Positions 50,559 through 60,852 of a DNA stretch of 64,000 nt are shown here, piece by piece. The translations under genes and the position numbers were made by a program. Origin of the DNA: Oscillatoriaceae cyanobacterium M7585_C2015_266 (GTDB lineage Bacteria; Cyanobacteriota; Cyanobacteriia; Cyanobacteriales; Oscillatoriaceae); assembly GCA_015295835.1 (NCBI GenBank), contig DVEG01000026.1, positions 186,001 through 250,000 of the forward strand, read 5' to 3'. Within the stretch, counting starts at the first letter, position 1, and the number at the start of each line of letters is the position of its first letter. A model generated the notes under the pieces. It worked only from the letters and a program-made list of their open reading frames with translations, was not told the origin of the DNA and ran no database searches.

Positions 50559-53189
50559 ATGAAGGCACTATCGCCTGATAAAGAACTCCGAAGAAGAGGA
50601 AAGCAAACAGTTGACGAAGCCCTAAAAAATTTGACACGCCTAGCTGCTCATTTAAGCGAAACTCCTATAGCATTGATATGTTTAAGCGAGCAGAAGCGAT
50701 ATTGGCTCACTTCCCAAGAGAAGTGGAAAGAACTATATGTATCACGAGCGATCGCTTTCTGTGCCAAAATAATACAGCACGACTTAGTATTTGTCTTTGA
50801 AGATGCAAGCAAAGATGCGAGACTAGCAACCAGTCCCCTAGTGGTTGGCAAACCTCACATTCGGTTTTGTGCAGGGGCAGCGCTGGTAGCAAGAAACGGT
50901 AGAACTTTGGGCTGTTTGTGCGTGATGGATAACGTTGCGCGAAAGATAAGCCCAGAGAAATTAGAAATCCTGCAAATGCTTGCTGCGCAAGCGAGCGCCC
51001 AATTGCAGTGCTGCATCGAATTGGCAAAGGTGAAAATTTCCCAGATTAAATTACAAAATTCGCTCGAAAAAGCCAGCGTTTTAATTCAAACCACCCGTCT
51101 TAGCGACAGCAGCTTGATTTATGTTAATCAAGGCTGGCGGCAGAGCTTGGGCTACAATAATAGTGAAATAGCTCAACTCTCTGTGTGGGATATTTTGCAT
51201 CCAGAATACCACCAACAGTATACAAACTTGTTAGAAAAACTCCGCAGGGGAGAAGAGATTGAAAAAGCGAAACTGATTTTTTTGACAAAAACCGGGGAGG
51301 CGATTTGGGTAGAAGGAAATGCCAATTGCCTCAGGAAAAAAGGTCAACCCCAGGCAGCGCGCTGGATTTTGCAAGATACAAGCGATCGCAAATACCGGGA
51401 ATTATTTGAACATGCGGCAATTGGACTATTTCAAGCCTCTCTCGACGGATGTTACCACACGGTAAACCCTGCCTTAGCTAAAATTTATGGCTACGATTCA
51501 CCAGTCGAATTAATACAAAGCATTGAAAATATAAGTAAACTCTACGTTGATCCTCATCATTGGGCTGATTGTATGCAAAAACTAGAAGCAGAAGATTGCA
51601 TACAAGATTTAGAATCAGAAGTTTATCAACGCAATGGCTCAGTGATTTGGGTTTGTGAGACAATTCGACTGCTACGAGATGAAAACGGGCAACCAAAAGG
51701 AATTGAAGGAACCGTACAGGATATAACCATTCGCAAACAAGCAGAAGCAACATTGCGACTGGCGAGGAATCAATTACAAGCCGTATTGGATGCCGTACCT
51801 GGATCGGTTTCCCTAATCAGTTCTAATTTTCGTTATCTAGGAGTTAACCGACATTTAGCTGCTAGTTATAATTTGTCTCCTGAAGCTTTTGTCGGAAGAG
51901 AAATCGGTTTTCTCCAGCCGGCATTTGCTGAATTTGTACGAGAATTTTTTGCTAGCCCTGATGAAGAAGTGTGGCGGGAAATTGAGATAGATATAAATGG
52001 CACGCCCCGCACTCACCTGATGATGGCAAAAAAATGGCTCGCTAATGAAGCAGCAGTGTTTGTGGGGATAGATATTAGCGATCGCAAATTGGCAGAAGCT
52101 AATCTCAAAGTAGCTAAAGCGCAACTACAAGCTGTTTTAGATGCTGTTCCCGGTACGGTTTCACTGATTAATTCTCAATTACGCTATGTGGGAGTTAACC
52201 GTCATCTTGCTTCTATTTACAACTTTCCCCCAGAATATTTTATCGATCGCGAAGTAGGCTTTCAGCAATCTGACTTTGGTAAGTTTGTGCGCGAGTTCTT
52301 TTCTATCCCCGCTGAAGAAGCATCCAGAGAAATCGACACAGAAGTTAATGGTATCTTTCGCAGTGATATGGTGATTGCCAAGAAATGGCAGGAAGATAAA
52401 GCTGTTTTTGTTGGCATCGATATCACTCAGCGCAAACAGGCGGAGGCAGCACTCAAAGCTGAATTAGCAGAAGCCGCTGAATATGTTCGCTCCCTCCTCC
52501 CACCCGCTATAACAGAACCCCTAGCAATTGAGTGGCGGTTTATTCCCTCTACACAAGTAGGGGGTGACTGTTTTGATTATTATTGGTTGGATGATGAACA
52601 TTTAGCTATTTATTTGCTTGATGTTTCGGGTCACGGTTCGCGGGCAGCACTGCTTTCGGTTTCACTGTTAAATATTTTGCGCTCGCGCTTTCTTCCCAAT
52701 ACTAATTTTTACCAGCCGTCAGAAGTTTTACAAGCCCTCAATCACGCCTTTCAGATGGATATGCAGCGGAATATGTATTTTACTATCTGGTACGGCGTTT
52801 ACAACCGAATTAAGCGCCGACTCGTTTACTCTAGTGCTGGACATCCTCCTGCTTTATTGCTATCGCGCTCGCCTGCTGGTACTACCGAAATTCGTCAATT
52901 ACAAACTCGTAGTTTGCCTATTGGCATGTTCTCTAACATTGAATATAACAATGTCAAGTGCGACATCAAAACCCCCAGCACCCTTTACGTCTTCAGCGAT
53001 GGCATTTATGAAATTCACTTAGCTGATGGCAATCTTTGGGGGCTAGATAACTTCATCGAATGGCTGTCGAAAGCTTGGAACCTGAATAACTTTAGCCTCG
53101 ATAACATTATAGAACATGCTCGCGGCTTGAGTACCAGACATGCTTTCGACGATGACGTTTCCCTCCTACAAGTTAAATTTAACACATAG
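50559..53189 (+). CDS. GAF-PAS(4)-PP2C/SpoIIE serine phosphatase
   Basis: 876 residues, cytoplasmic. GAF at about 15-155 (LSEQKRYWLTSQEKW, LGCLCVMD), then four PAS domains in series at about 170-285, 290-395, 400-515 and 520-635; the third and fourth are near-duplicates (both with QLQAVLDAVPG.VSLI and VGVNRHLA, and each ending in VGIDI..RK). The last part (640-876) is a PP2C/SpoIIE phosphatase with GGDCFDYYWLDDEHLAIYLLDVSGHG, holding the metal-binding Asp and Gly residues. This is the RsbU/HmpU-type sensor phosphatase that dephosphorylates STAS proteins; the signals sensed by GAF and PAS are unknown. Partners are the adjacent STAS proteins. Confidence 0.92.
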   Translation: MKALSPDKELRRRGKQTVDEALKNLTRLAAHLSETPIALICLSEQKRYWLTSQEKWKELYVSRAIAFCAKIIQHDLVFVFEDASKDARLATSPLVVGKPHIRFCAGAALVARNGRTLGCLCVMDNVARKISPEKLEILQMLAAQASAQLQCCIELAKVKISQIKLQNSLEKASVLIQTTRLSDSSLIYVNQGWRQSLGYNNSEIAQLSVWDILHPEYHQQYTNLLEKLRRGEEIEKAKLIFLTKTGEAIWVEGNANCLRKKGQPQAARWILQDTSDRKYRELFEHAAIGLFQASLDGCYHTVNPALAKIYGYDSPVELIQSIENISKLYVDPHHWADCMQKLEAEDCIQDLESEVYQRNGSVIWVCETIRLLRDENGQPKGIEGTVQDITIRKQAEATLRLARNQLQAVLDAVPGSVSLISSNFRYLGVNRHLAASYNLSPEAFVGREIGFLQPAFAEFVREFFASPDEEVWREIEIDINGTPRTHLMMAKKWLANEAAVFVGIDISDRKLAEANLKVAKAQLQAVLDAVPGTVSLINSQLRYVGVNRHLASIYNFPPEYFIDREVGFQQSDFGKFVREFFSIPAEEASREIDTEVNGIFRSDMVIAKKWQEDKAVFVGIDITQRKQAEAALKAELAEAAEYVRSLLPPAITEPLAIEWRFIPSTQVGGDCFDYYWLDDEHLAIYLLDVSGHGSRAALLSVSLLNILRSRFLPNTNFYQPSEVLQALNHAFQMDMQRNMYFTIWYGVYNRIKRRLVYSSAGHPPALLLSRSPAGTTEIRQLQTRSLPIGMFSNIEYNNVKCDIKTPSTLYVFSDGIYEIHLADGNLWGLDNFIEWLSKAWNLNNFSLDNIIEHARGLSTRHAFDDDVSLLQVKFNT

Positions 53190-53203
53190 TTATTTCCACA
53201 TAT

Positions 53204-53542
53204 TTAAACTCCGGATATTTCTGCCTGAGATAATGCGTTATAAACTGCCTCTCTATTGGTATATATTTCTAGCAGTCTATCTACCCCCGCCAATTCAAAT
53301 AACATTCTTACTTGATTGTTGAGTGAACAAACTACTATTTTACGTCGCGCTGATTTTACTGTTTTTATTGCGTTTACCAGAACCCCCAAACCGGAACTAT
53401 CCATAAATTCTATATTCTGAAAATCAATTAAAACAACGTCAGCTTTTGACGCTATAATTTCATTTATTTCCTGGTCGAATTGAAAAGCCTTATTTCTGTC
53501 TAAAATGCCAGAAGGTTGAACAACTTTTACAATAAAACTCAT
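53204..53542 (-). CDS. STAS-domain anti-sigma factor antagonist
   Basis: A 112-residue single STAS domain, SpoIIAA/RsbV type, with the phosphoacceptor loop FMDSSGLGVLVN and Ser49/Ser50. It is encoded convergently to the phosphatase, 14 bases from its stop. In partner switching, the dephosphorylated form binds the kinase. It gives the cluster a free STAS in addition to the fused one, so that the two could compete for the same kinase and phosphatase, or serve a different target elsewhere. Start ATG with AAGTTTG upstream, no strong ribosome binding site. Confidence 0.92.
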   Translation of the reverse strand: MSFIVKVVQPSGILDRNKAFQFDQEINEIIASKADVVLIDFQNIEFMDSSGLGVLVNAIKTVKSARRKIVVCSLNNQVRMLFELAGVDRLLEIYTNREAVYNALSQAEISGV

Positions 53543-53887
53543 AATTTTTCAAACTAGCTTTAGTTGAAAGTAAGGGACTGCTGCCTTTAGAGTAAGATAA
53601 CTGACTCCTGCATTAGGTTTCCCAAAAAGTGGGGCAAAGGAAACAAGAGATAATGAAAATAAACAAATGCGTGCAGCGCCTGCCAGTGAATCAAGGGTGA
53701 GCTTATCTTAGATAGTGAGCAAACTTTCAGCTGATGCGGTTGTAGTAGTTCAAACCATCAAACAGCCCCTTGCCAAAATAAAGATGCAATCCCGTATATA
53801 ATATACTTATAATAATATACTATGCAGCATTTTAACCGGAAAGTCAAGTTAAAAGGATTTACAAAAATGGGACAATAGAGAGTTGAT
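53543..53887. other. Spacer without recognised features
   Basis: 345 bases between the STAS gene start and the stop of the FIST gene. It should contain the STAS promoter (minus strand). No hairpin, repeat or convincing small gene was seen; a 15-codon frame at 53653 has no support. Confidence 0.3.
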
Positions 53888-55120
53888 TTAAGGTTGGCGG
53901 CAAATTCCAAAAACTGAAGTATAGCCGTGTAGAAAAGTGCTGTTGCCCACGGGGCCAATTTCGCCGTTACAGAAAAAGCCGCTGACAGGGACATTATTAA
54001 AGTAGCGGCTGAATAAATGGGAGTCAAAATGGGGCTGTCCATAAAGTCCCTGTCCTCGTCCAAGACAAGAAAACATCAACGCAGCTTTAGGAGCCGAGTA
54101 AGCATCTATCTTGTAGCGATAGCGTTTCAAGAGCATTTCCAAATCTTCGGCAGAGGTGCGAGCGTCACGCAAGTGAAATTGGATACGTTGCCCAGGGCGA
54201 ACGCGATCGCCGATAGCGATTGCCCCAGTTCTCGGTTCAACTCCCAGCAAATTGCGGATGAGAAAATCCCCATGTTCCAATTGCGATTTAAATTCATCGC
54301 GGGCAATTCCTACAAATAGGGAGTGCTGAGCTAGTTGTCGATCTGAAGAGCTGAGATTTTCAATCTCAGAGCGGAGAATTTCCAGAGGCGAGCGCGACGA
54401 ATTTCTGGGAACAGGGTATTCCTCCAATCCCAAAACGATATTGCGCTCGCCGGCACTAACACGATAAGTCTGCCCGAACGGACGACATCCCTGAGCCACT
54501 ATTGTCTCCAACACAATTTCCCCGCTCAGGGCCACTCCTACCGTTCCCTGGCGGTAAAGCTGGTAATTACAGAACAGAGCATAACTATTGCTTGTCATGC
54601 CACCGCTAGCAAGCCCTCCCACTTTTGACGCCCCTGGATAAGCAAAATCGAGTCCCTGCAGTAAATCAATTGCTTTTGCTCCCAAAGGTTCTGCTAGCAA
54701 AATAAACTGAGGCTGTTTTGAAGGCGGCACCCCAACCAGTTGCACCCAGGCATCTGGAGGGCCATCTAAGTCAGGCAATTCCTCTGCCACTATGTGAAAG
54801 ACACGCACATTCACCCCCGGCAAATAAGCCAGCGTTAGACTCAGCGCCGGTTCACCCTCAATTTCTCGTGCCTCGCCTTGCTGATTCATGCCCACAATTC
54901 CGCCGCCGCTACAGCCTATTATCGCTGGCACCTTCAGAATTTCCTGCAGCAGGGGCATCAGCCGCGAATACTCACTGGCAAAGGCTGCTGAAATAAACAC
55001 CAGCCCTAAATCTGGCGGCTCCTCTAATTGCTGCTGCGCCCTCTCGACAACTTCTTTAACTGCCGCTTCTAGAGAAGGACGAGTGGATAAGGCGTTTACC
55101 CATTTCATTTGCTCTGCCAT
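53888..55120 (-). CDS. FIST-domain signal transduction protein
   Basis: About 410 residues: FIST N-terminal domain (about 25-210; ALVFISAAFASEYSRL type, IIGCSGGGIVG) and FIST C-terminal domain (about 220-395; IAIGDRVRPGQRIQFHLRDA, ALMFSCLGRGQGLYG, SGFFCNGEIGPVG). FIST proteins are thought to sense small ligands such as amino acids and are usually fused to kinases, cyclases or chemoreceptors; this one is free-standing. The frame is open to a GTG at 55189, but the ATG at 55120 (MAEQMKWVNALS) gives the usual N terminus and is chosen. Divergent from cp12. Neighbouring partner-switching genes may be functionally related, but no link is visible. Confidence 0.83.
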   Translation of the reverse strand: MAEQMKWVNALSTRPSLEAAVKEVVERAQQQLEEPPDLGLVFISAAFASEYSRLMPLLQEILKVPAIIGCSGGGIVGMNQQGEAREIEGEPALSLTLAYLPGVNVRVFHIVAEELPDLDGPPDAWVQLVGVPPSKQPQFILLAEPLGAKAIDLLQGLDFAYPGASKVGGLASGGMTSNSYALFCNYQLYRQGTVGVALSGEIVLETIVAQGCRPFGQTYRVSAGERNIVLGLEEYPVPRNSSRSPLEILRSEIENLSSSDRQLAQHSLFVGIARDEFKSQLEHGDFLIRNLLGVEPRTGAIAIGDRVRPGQRIQFHLRDARTSAEDLEMLLKRYRYKIDAYSAPKAALMFSCLGRGQGLYGQPHFDSHLFSRYFNNVPVSGFFCNGEIGPVGNSTFLHGYTSVFGICRQP

Positions 55121-55570
55121 AGATTCTTTCCCTGATAGGGATGCAACATCCTCACGAGGGCCAACGCCTATACTATAACGCAATTGCACACCGTTTGAAA
55201 GCTATCTGGGAATTTTTCTTTCTGCTGTGTTATAATTTCCGAGTTATTATAGCGCCTTGCCTAAAATTAGTTATAGCCAGCCCTTGCAGCGAATACGATA
55301 TGATAGAATAGCGGCAGCCTGTGTAAAGTACCTACTCTTTCAGGGAGGGATATAACATAAAAACCGTAACGCAGAACTCAGCAGTAAACTGACTTCGGCG
55401 TTTCCTTAGCAGCCCAATCTAAGAAAAACATAGATTCCGTAAGGCTGCAGTGGCTTCAGGTTAATAATAAGCATTAACCAGCAGGAGCCACCCCATAATC
55501 AAAGCTTGAGGTAGCTCAATTTAGCTATTTTTCAGGTACTGATCTCAACGTTGTTCAAACCAATAACTCT
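55121..55570 (+). promoter_or_regulatory. cp12 upstream region with a structured 5' leader
   Basis: Nested helices precede cp12: GCAGCC (55409-55414) with GGCTGC (55443-55448), enclosing AATCTA (55416-55421) with TAGATT (55431-55436); then GGTTAAT (55459-55465) with ATTAACC (55473-55479); and TTGAG (55506-55510) with CTCAA (55515-55519), followed by TTTAGCTATTTTT, which resembles a terminator. TAGAAT at 55304-55309 is a possible -10. No known riboswitch class was matched. Confidence 0.5.
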
Positions 55571-55792
55571 ATGAGCGACATCCAAAAAGAAATTGAAAAA
55601 GAGCGCCAACTGGCTCGTGAAATCTGTAATATAAAGGGCGCAACCTCTAGCGAATGTGCAGCCGCGTGGGATGCAGTTGAAGAATTACAAGCAGAAGCTT
55701 CCCACCAGCGTCAAATGAAGCAGAAAACTTCTTTTGAAAAATATTGTGATGACAACCCCGATGCGGCTGAATGTCGCATTTATGACGAGTAG
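55571..55792 (+). CDS. cp12: CP12 domain protein, Calvin cycle regulator
   Basis: A 73-residue, conditionally disordered protein. Both redox cysteine pairs are present: C...C in CNIKGATSSECAAAWDAVEEL and YCDDNPDAAECRIYDE. It carries the AWDAVEEL core and the C-terminal GAPDH-binding tail. In the dark it joins GAPDH and phosphoribulokinase into an inactive complex and releases them when reduced by thioredoxin in the light. It is a single-gene unit whose long leader and 3' region both contain strong hairpins. Confidence 0.95.
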   Translation: MSDIQKEIEKERQLAREICNIKGATSSECAAAWDAVEELQAEASHQRQMKQKTSFEKYCDDNPDAAECRIYDE

Positions 55793-55879
55793 AGCGTACT
55801 TATAAGCAAGCCAGCTCGGCGCTCCACCTTAAAATGCCTGCACTCTGGTTTAGCAGCGATTCGAGTTGGATGATGCTAC

Positions 55880-55980
55880 TGGCGTCTGCGTTGAATGTTT
55901 ACTCACTTTCCGCAGGCGCCAATGCAAGTTTAGTCAGCAACTGGAATCTTGTAAGGTTCCGGTTGCTCGTGTTTTTTGTT
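55880..55980 (+). terminator. Two strong hairpins after cp12, the second a terminator
   Basis: First, TGGCGTCTGCG (55880-55890) pairs with CGCAGGCGCCA (55911-55921) with one mismatch. Second, a stem at 55937-55966 (GCAAC...GTTGC outer arms) is followed by TCGTGTTTTTTG. The second ends cp12 transcription; the first could stabilise the mRNA end or belong to a small RNA. Confidence 0.65.
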
Positions 55981-56063
55981 ATATAATTTTCAAATATATC
56001 AGCTTGTTAATAAGTATCTGACAAGCATAAATTATTTTATTTGAAATACATTGGCAAAATACA

Positions 56064-56681
56064 ATGGAATTGATATTAGCTGCTACCATAGATGAACCTT
56101 GGTTTGCACCTCTAGTCTGGACAGACTATCGAGTTGCAGTTTTATTTACAGTGTTTATTCCTCTTATTTTGCTGATTTGGGCATTTGTTCAAAAATATGA
56201 TGCTATCGTCCGTTTAATGATTATTTATTGGCGGGTGGCGTCACTGTTGGCAATTACAGTGTATTTGATGATTGCCTCGTTTCCTATAAGCTTTTTGTCG
56301 GCATTGATAGCGCGTATTTTGATCCCTATTTCTCTATGGTTTTGGGTAGATATTAACGAGGAAATTGACGATCGCCCTCCTTCTCCCCTGAAACTAACCT
56401 TGACTTCGTGGCGATGGGCAATGACAGTTTACAATGGCATAGGTGCCTTGTGCCTAATTCCTTTTTTATCTTGTGCAGTAGATTCAAAATTGCTCGCCAC
56501 TCGCTACTGTCAAGTCTGGCTCGAGCCAACGTTTCTTTACAAGCAGTATTTTCACCCCAATTCCACAACTGGATTTTTGGGTTTTCTTGGTATTATAGGT
56601 TTAATCATATATTTCCTTTGCCTGAGTTATTTTGTTTTAGTTAGACTAGGTCGCCAAGGACGTTCTGCAATGGGGCATTAA
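56064..56681 (+). CDS. DUF3177 family membrane protein
   Basis: A 205-residue protein with about five hydrophobic helices, found in cyanobacteria as far as I recall. Helices lie at about 25-43, 55-75, 75-95, 135-155 and 175-195. The WVDINEEIDDRPPSPLKL loop is the most polar conserved part. No catalytic motif. It is followed by the small gene at 56723 after about 40 bases, so they may be co-transcribed. Function unknown. Confidence 0.8.
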   Translation: MELILAATIDEPWFAPLVWTDYRVAVLFTVFIPLILLIWAFVQKYDAIVRLMIIYWRVASLLAITVYLMIASFPISFLSALIARILIPISLWFWVDINEEIDDRPPSPLKLTLTSWRWAMTVYNGIGALCLIPFLSCAVDSKLLATRYCQVWLEPTFLYKQYFHPNSTTGFLGFLGIIGLIIYFLCLSYFVLVRLGRQGRSAMGH

Positions 56682-56722
56682 TTGCTCTGTGTTGGGGATT
56701 TTTAATCTAATTAATCGCTGAT

Positions 56723-57022
56723 ATGGTTAATTATTTTGGGTTGCGTCTAGAAAGATATACCGCCAAGCGTCCTGAAGAAGTTCTGATTGTAACAGCAGAA
56801 ATCGACTCAGAGACTGATCGCATTATCATTTTTAAGGGCTTTTCTAGTTCACTTACACGCCCGACTGCTTTTGATCCGGAAGTACCAATATTGCCAGATT
56901 CAGCCCGTATTATCACAATTGACCGGGTAGCGAGTCCCTACAATCCAGATAATCCCAAATATTTGCAGCAAGGACTTACAGTAGAAACTATGCAGTCGCT
57001 CCTTGCAGAAGTGGGAGTGTAG
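56723..57022 (+). CDS. Conserved small cyanobacterial protein
   Basis: A 99-residue soluble protein with the regular strand pattern EEVLIVTAEIDSETDRIIIFKGFSSSL (in words) and the ending ITIDRVASPYNPDNPKYLQQGLTVETMQSLL, which I recall in a cyanobacterial and plastid family possibly named DUF7734. It lies just after DUF3177, in the same direction. No enzymatic residues are evident. Function unknown; family name uncertain. Confidence 0.65.
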   Translation: MVNYFGLRLERYTAKRPEEVLIVTAEIDSETDRIIIFKGFSSSLTRPTAFDPEVPILPDSARIITIDRVASPYNPDNPKYLQQGLTVETMQSLLAEVGV

Positions 57023-57210
57023 AATATTTATATTATTTTTATTATATTATTTTTATATTATTTTTATATTTAATTTAGTTTCGGTTTAATTTTTTTTAGT
57101 TAGTGCTGAGTGTTCAGGAATATGTATATAGATTGTTAAGTTATTTTAAACTCCTGACTTTTTCTCAGCACTCAGAAATTAAAACTTTACTTTCTCTTTT
57201 TCTTTTGGAA

Positions 57211-57618
57211 TTAGACCATGCCGCCGGCAGCTTGAAAGCGGCTGCGAGCGCGTTTGAGGGCTTGCTTAGCTTGAATTTGTTCTTGACGGGTGCCGTTTAG
57301 GGATTGCTCGAAACGGGCTAGAGCTTGGTTATAGGCGGCGCGGGCTTCTTCAAGATCGATAGTATCGCCCCGATAGGCACCGTTGACGAGAATGGTTACT
57401 TCATCGTTTTCAACTTCGGCGAAGCCACCCATGAGAGCGATCGCCACCCATTCGCGATCAGGGCGTACTCGCATGACGCCGGTATCCAGGGCTGTCAGCA
57501 GAGGAGCGTGCCCAGGAAGGATACCCAACTGACCAGTAGTACTTGGCAGAATCACCTCTTGAGCGCTGCCATCCCAAACTGTTTTATCTGGCGCAATTAC
57601 GCGAACTGTTAAACTCAT
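57211..57618 (-). CDS. atpC: ATP synthase epsilon subunit
   Basis: A 135-residue subunit. The N-terminal beta-sandwich has [15 protein letters not shown] and [17 protein letters not shown], and the C-terminal two-helix hairpin follows. It regulates rotation and ATP hydrolysis by the F1 part. It follows atpB after about 97 bases; cyanobacteria keep beta and epsilon in a separate operon. Confidence 0.97.
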   Translation of the reverse strand: MSLTVRVIAPDKTVWDGSAQEVILPSTTGQLGILPGHAPLLTALDTGVMRVRPDREWVAIALMGGFAEVENDEVTILVNGAYRGDTIDLEEARAAYNQALARFEQSLNGTRQEQIQAKQALKRARSRFQAAGGMV

Positions 57619-57715
57619 TTGTTTTTTATCCTTTGTCGAATGTCAATTGGGTAATCGGCAATAGGGAGGTAATCATTACCTATTACCAATTACCTATTAG
57701 CCTTTTGCCTAAGAC

Positions 57716-59542
<1,827 letters not shown>

Positions 59543-60322
59543 TTAATTGCTGTTGTTTTTTTTCGGCTTTTTGTTTGCGCTAATACGAGAGCGAGTCACA
59601 AAAGCCGCAAATGCCAGGGTACCGGCAATCGTCGCCGGTTCGGGAACTGCCTCTGGTTCGGCTGTGGTGGAGACAGCTTCGCTCCAACGGAATTCCCCCA
59701 TTGCAAAACCATAAGCTTCACTGGGAGCAGAAATTGTGATTGAGGAGATTAGATCTGTGCCGGTTGTGTAGAAGCCAAAATACCTGCCTCCCACATCACC
59801 CCTGACTCCCTGAGTCTGCAGGTACTGGGTGCCACCACCGAAGGCTGTGATTGCAATATTGAATATTATTGGTGCTACAGAGTTTGTCTCTACGACTAAA
59901 TCTAAAGCTGCAACTGCTCTAGCTAGGGAGATAGTTATAGAGTCACTTGGGTTAAAGTATACAGGGCTACCGATTGTGAAGCGCGAGTTGGCCAATTTTG
60001 ACCACTCAGTGCCTACATAAGATTTGTAAACGGTGTTGCTGAAACTAAAGGTGTTGGTGGGCGATGAGATTTGGTTGAGGGGAGTAAATCCTCCTGGGAT
60101 AGTGGGATTATCCGGAACTGCCTGCATATTAAAGCCCAGATTCGAGAGGGTGTTTTCTCCTCCTACTCCCCACCGCGCTGCATCTCCTACTGCTAAAATG
60201 GCTGCACTAGCTGAGGGAGCATTGGCTAGTGTTCCGGCAACGGCAAGTAATGTAGCGGCTACAGCAGTTATTAATTTATTTTTCACATAATGCGACCCTG
60301 ACATAGTATTTATTCCTCTCAA
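59543..60322 (-). CDS. PEP-CTERM sorting-domain protein
   Basis: A 259-residue exported protein. Signal peptide (about 14-40, ending ASA), an extracellular body rich in Ser, Thr and Gly with beta-strand character, and a C-terminal sorting signal VPEPATIAGTLAFAAFV followed by a basic RSRISANKKPKK tail. Exosortase/archaeosortase-type enzymes process such tails in exopolysaccharide-producing bacteria, which fits the sugar-transferase found upstream in the window. The body has no recognised domain. Start may be at Met1 or Met7. Confidence 0.85.
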   Translation of the reverse strand: MRGINTMSGSHYVKNKLITAVAATLLAVAGTLANAPSASAAILAVGDAARWGVGGENTLSNLGFNMQAVPDNPTIPGGFTPLNQISSPTNTFSFSNTVYKSYVGTEWSKLANSRFTIGSPVYFNPSDSITISLARAVAALDLVVETNSVAPIIFNIAITAFGGGTQYLQTQGVRGDVGGRYFGFYTTGTDLISSITISAPSEAYGFAMGEFRWSEAVSTTAEPEAVPEPATIAGTLAFAAFVTRSRISANKKPKKNNSN

Positions 60323-60852
60323 AAATAACGCAATTTCTTTGTTTTAAGAGAATTTATAAATTTGCTTTCGCAAACTTTCTCTCTACAACTATATCAAAAC
60401 GAGTATTTTTATTTAAAATTTTTTAAAATTTTTTATCAATTTAATTGGCGATCGCTCCCTTTCTTACTTATTTCTTGGATTTGCCTTACTGCTTTTGCCA
60501 ATCTCACCCCCTATTTGGATAACGCCTACGTCTACAGAGCTGCTGACTTAGCTGAGAATCGAGCCTTTTTAACCTCTCCCTGCTCTTAGAGCAATCAGAA
60601 GGTTTTGGATATTTTTTTATATTATCACTTTATTTGCCTGTTCTCGTCATTGTTGAAATTACTCAAATGTAGCGGTGGAGTTGTGTATGCTCAGTTTTGT
60701 TTATCCGCATTTTTACTGATTTTTTAATAAAAAAGACGATAGTATTCTCAAAACTGGCACTGTGGGGGCTACCGCGTGGGTAATGTAGGGGGAAAACTCT
60801 ATATTCTCTGAGGGGCGAGCTATTAAAAGCTCGGTAAATATTCTGTAAATTT
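60323..60852. other. Intergenic region with little recognisable content
   Basis: 530 bases between the PEP-CTERM gene start and the ADP-ribosylglycohydrolase stop. A hairpin CGAGCT/AGCTCG (60816-60821 with 60828-60833) lies near the latter; a smaller palindrome TGCTC/GAGCA is near 60582-60592. A 75-codon frame starting with TTG at 60362 is not supported. It should contain the PEP-CTERM promoter. Confidence 0.3.

Noticed and set aside
60362-60589. 75-codon plus-strand frame between the PEP-CTERM and glycohydrolase genes
   Set aside because: Starts at TTG without a ribosome binding site, has low-complexity Phe/Tyr composition and no recognisable domain.
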